Program-made: the position numbers and the translations under genes
In this document: in pieces, positions 34,639 to 38,904 of the stretch
Layout: each line of letters begins with the position of its first letter
Position numbering within the stretch: position 1 is the stretch's first letter
Notes under the pieces: model-generated
The model's input: the letters and a program-made list of their open reading frames with translations, nothing else
The model's database searches: none
Told to the model about the DNA's origin: nothing
Assembly (NCBI GenBank): GCA_031262835.1
Contig: JAISGY010000011.1
Span: forward strand, 1-38,904
Source of the DNA: Ruminococcus sp.
GTDB taxonomy: Bacteria; Bacillota; Clostridia; Oscillospirales; Ruminococcaceae
Length of the DNA: 38,904 nucleotides
Direction: 5' to 3'

Positions 34639-34908
34639 TTATATTCCGTGCATAGCGGTGAAGATGTCTTCATGCATGGTGTGGATAACGAGCCCGAGCT
34701 TTTTTCCGAGTTCGGTCATGGTGTCTGAAAGCACGGAAAAATCCGCGTTCATATTTGTTATATCCGCAAGCATAATCATTGCGAACATATCGTCAAGGAC
34801 GCTTTGTGTTACGTCGGTTACGTTCGCGTTAAGGTTTGCGCAAACGCCGCTGACCTTCGCTAAAATCCCGACGTTATCTTTACCGATGACGGTAATTACC
34901 GCTCTCAT
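34639..34908 (-). CDS. ACT-domain protein, UPF0237
   Basis: The 89-residue protein is a single ACT domain of the UPF0237 family: AVITVIGKDNVGILAKVSGV at residues 3-22, then NANVTDVTQSVLDDMFAM. ACT domains bind amino acids or similar ligands and regulate partner proteins. It lies 15 bases upstream of the UPF0210 gene and is the first gene of the large minus-strand block. GGAG precedes the ATG. Confidence 0.92.
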   Translation of the reverse strand: MRAVITVIGKDNVGILAKVSGVCANLNANVTDVTQSVLDDMFAMIMLADITNMNADFSVLSDTMTELGKKLGLVIHTMHEDIFTAMHGI

Positions 34909-34950
34909 ATTAAGCTCCGTTCCGCCGCTTCCGCGGTGTTTATTTTACTT

Positions 34951-34980
34951 TGCTTCCCCAGCCTCCGGCGGGGGGAAGCA
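34951..34980 (-). promoter_or_regulatory. GC-rich hairpin in the leader of the ACT/V-ATPase block
   Basis: TGCTTCCCC (34951-34959) pairs perfectly with GGGGAAGCA (34972-34980), with an inner GCC/GGC pair set. It stands out in an AT-rich 325-base gap (34909-35233), about 42 bases upstream of the ACT start codon. No T run follows it on either strand, so it is not an ordinary terminator. The rest of the gap (34981-35160) is very AT-rich and probably holds the operon promoter, but I could not find a well-spaced -35/-10 pair. The end of the gap is the metK terminator. Confidence 0.6.
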
Positions 34981-35156
34981 ATTCTTATTATATATTTAAA
35001 TAGGTATAAAAATAAACGTACCGTTCTATTATAATATATATATATTAACAAATATTTTATAAAATATTAACTAAAATATTTTGTAATATAGTGAAAAAAA
35101 GCAGTTAAATATTTAGAAAAGTTTGTGCATTATTTTTCCGATATTCCGCAGCATAT

Positions 35157-35193
35157 TTAAAACCTCCGTCGGCAAACATAACCGACGGAGGTT
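35157..35193 (-). terminator. Intrinsic terminator of metK and the downstream small gene
   Basis: A perfect 12-bp inverted repeat (35161-35172 with 35182-35193) has a 9-nt loop, followed on the minus strand by TTTT then AAAT. It lies 40 bases past the stop of the small gene. Confidence 0.85.
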
Positions 35194-35233
35194 TCTCGTC
35201 GAAATCTTCTTTATATTATGACAAACATTCGCT

Positions 35234-35605
35234 TTATGTTACGGCTAAAGCTTCGTTCTCTCCGGCTGTCTCCGCCGCTTCCGCCGTCTCCGCCGCTTCC
35301 GCTGCCGCCGCTTCCGACTTTTTCTCTTCTGCAACACCCGCCGCCTTGCTGCCCCGCGGCTTTATGAAGTAAAGTTTTTGGATATGCCTGTCATCTTCGT
35401 AATAATTTTTAACGCCGATAAGGCGGTATTCCTTACTGCCGATTGAACGTGCATAGCGGTGCGCGGCAGTTATGTTACCGAATTTCCGCGCAATGTTTAT
35501 ATCATGAACTACTATGAGATTTTTGTAGACATAACAATTTTGCCCGACTGCCAGAACATAAAAATCTATCACATCCAGCACTTCGTATAGAATGTTATAA
35601 TCCAT
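35234..35605 (-). CDS. Small unknown protein with Ala/Glu-rich tail
   Basis: The 123-residue protein has a folded-looking N-terminal part of about 85 residues (ILYEVLDVIDFYVLAVGQNCYVYKN type pattern, here split by hydrophobic strands) with a YRLIGVKNYYED core. A 35-residue tail of Ala/Glu/Thr repeats follows. I do not recognise a family. The gene follows metK by 46 bases with only a terminator after it, so it is probably in the metK transcript. The ribosome site is AAGGAAG before the ATG. It could be an RNA- or nucleotide-related cytoplasmic protein, but there is no firm evidence. Confidence 0.7.
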   Translation of the reverse strand: MDYNILYEVLDVIDFYVLAVGQNCYVYKNLIVVHDINIARKFGNITAAHRYARSIGSKEYRLIGVKNYYEDDRHIQKLYFIKPRGSKAAGVAEEKKSEAAAAEAAETAEAAETAGENEALAVT

Positions 35606-35651
35606 CTGATAAACTTCCTTGTATGTTAAAAATGTTACGTTTCACGTTTGG

Positions 35652-36833
35652 TTATACGGTCAGAGCTGCCTTTATCGCATCTGTGCGGTCGGTTTTTTCC
35701 CAAGCGACACCGAGGTCTTCGCGCCCCATGTGCCCGTACGCCGCAAGTTGGCGGTATTGGGGCTTGCGAAGCTCTAAGGTTTCGATAATCGCCGCGGGGC
35801 GAAGGTCGAAAATTTTTGTAATAACTTCCGCAATCTTCTCGTCGGGATATTTCCCCGTTCCGAATGTGTCGACCATTACCGAAACAGGGTGCGCAACGCC
35901 GATTGCGTACGCAATCTGAACCTCGCATTTGCTCGCGACACCCGCCGCAACAATATTCTTCGCAACATATCGCGCCGCATATGCCGCGCTTCGGTCAACC
36001 TTCGTCGGGTCTTTCCCCGAGAACGCGCCGCCGCCGTGGCGGGCATAACCGCCGTATGTATCAACGATAATCTTCCGCCCCGTAAGACCGCTGTCGCCTT
36101 GGGGACCGCCGATAACGAAGCGCCCTGTGGGGTTAACGAAAATCTTCGTATCAACCATCATCTCTTTCGGAGCGACGGCGTTTATAACCTTTTCGATAAC
36201 ATCTGCACGGATTTTTTCGAGTGAAACTTCAGCGGCGTGTTGGCTTGAAATAACGATTGTATCGATACGAACGGGTTTTCCGTCGTCATATTCGACGGTA
36301 ACTTGTGTCTTTCCGTCCGGGCGAAGATAGGGTAAAACGCCGTTCTTGCGGACTTCGGAAAGTTTCTTCGCAAGTTTATGCGCAAGCGAAATAGGAAGCG
36401 GCATGAGTTCCGGTGTCTCGTCACAGGCATAACCGAACATCATGCCTTGGTCGCCCGCACCCGTCTCGAATTTATTATCGTCCTCGCCGATCTTCGCCTC
36501 AAGCGCCTCATCAACGCCCATCGCAATATCGGGGGATTGTTCGTCAATCGATTGAATAACTGCGCAGGTGTGACCGTCGAAGCCGAATTTCGCCCTGTCA
36601 TAACCTATATCAACAACAACCTGACGGACGATTTTTGTTATATCGCAAAAACATTTAGTTGTAATTTCGCCCATACAAAGAACCATCCCCGTTGTAACAC
36701 AGGTCTCACAGGCAACGCGCCCGTTCGGGTCGTCCTTTAGTATTTCGTCAAGAACAGCATCTGATATTTGGTCGCATATTTTATCGGGATGTCCCTCGGT
36801 AACGGATTCGGATGTGAAAAGCATTTTTGACAT
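35652..36833 (-). CDS. metK: S-adenosylmethionine synthetase
   Basis: MetK makes SAM from methionine and ATP. The 393-residue protein is full length, with [20 protein letters not shown] near residues 9-28, [10 protein letters not shown] near residue 123, and [19 protein letters not shown] near 268. It has its own promoter (36864-36892), which leaves a leader of only about 24 nt. There is thus no room for a SAM riboswitch, unlike some Firmicute metK genes. AGGGGAA is the ribosome site. A small unknown gene follows. Confidence 0.97.
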   Translation of the reverse strand: MSKMLFTSESVTEGHPDKICDQISDAVLDEILKDDPNGRVACETCVTTGMVLCMGEITTKCFCDITKIVRQVVVDIGYDRAKFGFDGHTCAVIQSIDEQSPDIAMGVDEALEAKIGEDDNKFETGAGDQGMMFGYACDETPELMPLPISLAHKLAKKLSEVRKNGVLPYLRPDGKTQVTVEYDDGKPVRIDTIVISSQHAAEVSLEKIRADVIEKVINAVAPKEMMVDTKIFVNPTGRFVIGGPQGDSGLTGRKIIVDTYGGYARHGGGAFSGKDPTKVDRSAAYAARYVAKNIVAAGVASKCEVQIAYAIGVAHPVSVMVDTFGTGKYPDEKIAEVITKIFDLRPAAIIETLELRKPQYRQLAAYGHMGREDLGVAWEKTDRTDAIKAALTV

Positions 36834-36863
36834 ATTAAATTCCCCTTTTGTACGTATAGTTTT

Positions 36864-36892
36864 ATTTTAACATAACAGAAACGGATTGTCAA
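36864..36892 (-). promoter_or_regulatory. Sigma-A-type promoter of metK
   Basis: On the minus strand TTGACA (36892-36887) and TAAAAT (36869-36864) are 17 bases apart. Transcription should start near 36857, only about 24 bases before the metK ATG. Confidence 0.8.
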
Positions 36893-36916
36893 GGCTTTTT
36901 TGTAAAATTACGCCGA

Positions 36917-36951
36917 AAAAGAAACAACCACCTGAAAATTTTCAAGCGGCT
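36917..36951 (-). terminator. Probable terminator after spoIIR
   Basis: A 13-bp imperfect hairpin with G-U pairs (36951-36939 with 36938-36926) is followed on the minus strand by GTTTCTTTTTC. It begins 9 bases after the spoIIR stop. The AAAATTTT centre makes a short loop, so folding is plausible but not perfect. Confidence 0.55.
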
Positions 36952-36959
36952 GCACTGAT

Positions 36960-37574
36960 TCATTCACCTTTTATGTCGTTTATAAGGTCGAGTATAAAGA
37001 AGCGAGCCTCGTATTTTTGGGGGTTAATTAAAATATCTTCTTCTGACTCGTCGAGTATATCGTTGAAAACTTCAATCGGTTCATCGGTAGCAACCGCCGG
37101 GATACAGAGCGGCGGAAACATTACGCACCACCAATTTTTGCCTTTTGCCTCGCCGATTGTAATACGAATCGCATCATATTCCCCCGCCGGCATCGTTATA
37201 TCGCCGTAAACTCGGGCATCGAATTCCATCTTCGTTAGCTCTGCTTGGACTTCGTAATTATAGCCGTTTGCAGCAACCGTCTCCCTCGCAATCCGCTAAA
37301 TCTCGGGAAGATAGGCGGCGGCGGCTTTCGCGGCGTTTATATTTGTTCCTGTTTCAAAAATTGATGACGTCTGTTTAAGTATCTCGTCCCTAACCTTGAG
37401 TTTTAGCTCTTGGTCGGCTTCAGAATCGGAATTTGCAAGGATATGAAGCCTTAAAACATTCCCCGTTATGTTTTTATAATCCTCTGCGAAGGAGGTTATG
37501 CCCGTTATGAAGATTGTTATGATTATCCCTAAAACCGCCGCCGCTTCAATTAATATAAAATTTCTTGATTTCAT
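36960..37574 (-). pseudogene. spoIIR: Stage II sporulation protein R with an in-frame TAG
   Basis: SpoIIR is the secreted forespore signal that activates SpoIIGA and so sigma-E in the mother cell. Reading from ATG 37574 gives a membrane-anchored N-terminus (TM at about 8-28), then NVLRLHILANSDSEADQ and LKLKVRDEIL, and a TAG at 37296-37298 (codon 93). The same frame continues without shift through IARETVAANGYNY, MPAGEYDAIRITIGE and GKGKNWWCVMFPPLC to 36960, so the parts add up to one 203-residue protein. A single-base change would restore it. TAG is an ordinary stop in neighbouring genes, so recoding is unlikely. I cannot separate a real nonsense mutation from a sequencing error. Confidence 0.85.
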
Positions 37575-37577
37575 CTG

Positions 37578-37614
37578 AAAAAATCCTTTCCGTAAACCTG
37601 TTACAGAAAGGATT
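37578..37614 (-). terminator. Terminator whose 3' arm carries the spoIIR ribosome site
   Basis: AATCCTTTC and GAAAGGATT (37614-37606 with 37590-37582 on the minus strand) form a perfect 9-bp stem followed by six T residues. The T run ends 3 bases before the spoIIR ATG, and the 3' arm contains AAAGGA, the likely spoIIR ribosome site. It ends the HD-hydrolase transcript. Confidence 0.8.
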
Positions 37615-37656
37615 AACCAAAATTTATTAAATTATACACCGAAAATATGTAAAATT

Positions 37657-38238
37657 TTATTTTCCCTCAAGAAAATACGAGGCTTCCATATCCGCAACCG
37701 AAAGAGCAAGCGCAAGCGGATACTGTTCAAGAGCCGCACCGATGCTGTTTTTATCCTCAATTCCCGAAAAGCCCATGTGGTAACGAATAGCGAACGCTTC
37801 CATCCTCGAAAGCCGCATAAAACCCGATACTATATAAACGGACTTTTCGCCGTGACCGTAAGGAAGTTGGTCTTCAATTGCGAAATAGTCGTATTCTTCC
37901 CATTGGCCGTATTCGTTTTTGCGGTTGCGGCGTTCTTTTTTGTAAAAATTAATCTTACATATGTCGTGGAGCAGGGCGGTTATTGCGATTGATTCTTCGG
38001 AATAGTCCATGCCGTAAACCTTTTTTGTCCGCTCGCGGGATAGGTAATCCTTTAAGCAGTGGTAAACGTTAAGGCTATGGCGGCAGAGCCCGCCCTCGTA
38101 CGCGCCGTGATACCTTGTCGATGCGGGCGCACTGAAAAAATCGCACTGCTCTGAGGTGAGATACTCAAGCATCTGCTCAGAGCCGGAACGTGAAATATTG
38201 TCCTTGAATATTGTCAGAAATTCTTCTCTGTTCGACAC
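37657..38238 (-). CDS. HD-domain phosphohydrolase
   Basis: The 193-residue protein has the HD metal-binding pattern: YHGAYEGGLCRHS (H44 and H54), LLHDICK with the His-Asp pair at 91-92, GHGEKS around 128-133 and a final Asp in LSVADMEAS. The layout resembles the HD part of YhaM-type 3'-5' exonucleases and phage HD hydrolases, but there is no OB-fold, so only a nucleotide or phosphate ester substrate is supported. The start is GTG at 38238, with GGAGG 8 bases upstream. It follows the Hpt gene by 41 bases. Confidence 0.85.
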   Translation of the reverse strand: MSNREEFLTIFKDNISRSGSEQMLEYLTSEQCDFFSAPASTRYHGAYEGGLCRHSLNVYHCLKDYLSRERTKKVYGMDYSEESIAITALLHDICKINFYKKERRNRKNEYGQWEEYDYFAIEDQLPYGHGEKSVYIVSGFMRLSRMEAFAIRYHMGFSGIEDKNSIGAALEQYPLALALSVADMEASYFLEGK

Positions 38239-38279
38239 TTAATAAACCTCCGTCATAATCACGAAAATCACGCGAATTT

Positions 38280-38660
38280 CTAAAGTACCTTGTCAAGTAC
38301 CGCGATTAACTTGTTGTAATCGTCAAGGAGGGTAACAAAATGCGCCTTTAAGTCAGCCGCATCTGCTATACCGTTTCTTGTCGCTTCGCTGATATAAGAC
38401 GACTCGTTATAAACGGCGGTAAGCCCTAAATTCCCCGCAACGCCCTTTACTGTGTGTGCGTAATGGAAAATCTGCTCGCACTGTTCAGCCGTGAAATTAT
38501 CGGTGCTTTCGATTACATCTTTTAACGATAAAATGTTAGTGTCTTCGCGGAATTTCCGCAAAAACTTCTTGTACATTTCCTCCTTATTAAGCATCCTCGA
38601 AAGTGCTGACTTGACGTCAACACCGACGTCCGTCAGCGCGGTAATGAATTCACTTTGCAT
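38280..38660 (-). CDS. Hpt-domain phosphotransfer protein
   Basis: The 126-residue protein has a histidine phosphotransfer (Hpt) four-helix domain with the phospho-acceptor His69 in the AHTVKGVAGNLGL motif. It is a stand-alone relay module for a two-component phosphorelay. No response regulator or kinase is in the window. It starts 30 bases after the stop of an upstream DUF4358 gene. Confidence 0.88.
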   Translation of the reverse strand: MQSEFITALTDVGVDVKSALSRMLNKEEMYKKFLRKFREDTNILSLKDVIESTDNFTAEQCEQIFHYAHTVKGVAGNLGLTAVYNESSYISEATRNGIADAADLKAHFVTLLDDYNKLIAVLDKVL

Positions 38661-38690
38661 CCTCTTTCGCTCCTATCTGTAAAGTAATTT

Positions 38691-38904
38691 TCAGCCGAAC
38701 AATTTTTCATACGCCGCCTGCGCCTTCGCGTTGTCGGCGCAGACTATGAATATAACATAATTGCCTTTTTTTTCAAGCACAGCCGAATCGAGTTTATACA
38801 TTTCGTCCGGCGTATAGTCGATAAACGTCTTAACAATCTCGTCATAGCGGGCGGAAATCGCATCAATACCTTTTTCCGCCGATTCGGAATCGTTAAATTT
38901 TATA
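38691..38904 (-). CDS. C-terminal part of a DUF4358-like protein
   Basis: The minus-strand frame is open from the window edge to TGA at 38691-38693 and encodes about 70 residues. They include RYDEIVKTFIDYTPDEMYKL and VLEKKGNYVIFIVCADNAKA, which resemble the end of DUF4358 lipoproteins. The start lies outside the window, so a signal peptide cannot be checked. It appears to be co-transcribed with the Hpt and HD genes. Confidence 0.6.
   Translation of the reverse strand, partial: IKFNDSESAEKGIDAISARYDEIVKTFIDYTPDEMYKLDSAVLEKKGNYVIFIVCADNAKAQAAYEKLFG

Noticed and set aside
36834-36960. A SAM riboswitch upstream of metK
   Set aside because: A good promoter (36864-36892) places the start site only about 24 bases from the ATG, too short for any SAM riboswitch.
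37296-37298. Genome-wide amber recoding (for example pyrrolysine)
   Set aside because: TAG ends several intact genes in this window, such as serA, pheA, the hydrolase, nfnB and ntpA.
36960-37574. Two separate small genes (92 and 89 residues) instead of spoIIR
   Set aside because: Both lie in the same frame, the bases between them encode residues typical of SpoIIR, and the downstream part lacks its own good ribosome site.

Overview
The window is most likely from an anaerobic, low-to-mid GC Firmicute of the class Clostridia, probably an Oscillospiraceae/Ruminococcaceae-type gut or rumen bacterium. The placement is inferred from gene content and is not proven. It rests on the hprK-murB-rapZ-whiA-dnaE gene order, a complete bacterial V/A-type ATPase operon, an electron-bifurcating NfnAB pair, SpoIIR, and Firmicute-style promoters with strong GGAGG ribosome binding sites. 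I see no phage, transposon, CRISPR array, rRNA or tRNA.

Layout. (1) 185-2608, + strand: serC-serA, the first two steps of serine synthesis, with a clear promoter and a perfect terminator. (2) 2619-9907, + strand: hprK, a PHP phosphoesterase, murB, rapZ, whiA and dnaE, with a sigma-A-like promoter. The YvcK gene usually found between rapZ and whiA is absent. The dnaE is only 909 codons, ends before the OB-fold, and has lost PHP metal ligands. (3) 9976-11220: a DUF2974/Mbeg1-like alpha/beta hydrolase whose Shine-Dalgarno lies in a 12-bp hairpin. (4) 11282-15460, + strand: rpsB-tsf, then pheA-ispD-ispF. (5) A MATE/SpoVB/MurJ-like flippase on - overlaps the ispF tail by 40 bp and is divergent from murD. 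(6) 17031-21243, + strand: murD, two tandem M42 aminopeptidases and a double-GNAT protein.

(7) 34908 down to 21234, - strand: a tightly packed block of about 13.7 kb. It holds an ACT regulator (UPF0237), a UPF0210/DUF711 protein, nine V-ATPase subunits (G/H, C, I, K, F, E, A, B, D), a GNAT, the two NfnAB subunits (NAD(P)H/ferredoxin transhydrogenase) and a DUF3465 lipoprotein. A textbook intrinsic terminator for this block sits inside the convergent GNAT gene at 20962-20988. Gaps of a few bases suggest that ion-motive ATPase and redox bifurcation are expressed together. (8) 36892 down to 35157, - strand: metK plus a small Ala/Glu-tailed unknown protein. (9) 38904 down to 36917, - strand: a DUF4358 tail, an Hpt protein, an HD hydrolase, a terminator, and then spoIIR, which is interrupted by one in-frame TAG codon.

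The most noteworthy points are the amber-interrupted spoIIR directly behind a terminator, the shortened dnaE with a degenerate PHP domain, the V-ATPase-Nfn co-operon with its terminator inside another gene, the unusual four-helix K subunit, and several structured leaders (hydrolase, rpsB, ACT/V-ATPase). I did not find an obviously new multi-gene system. The candidates for new biology are regulatory or lineage-specific variants of known genes.
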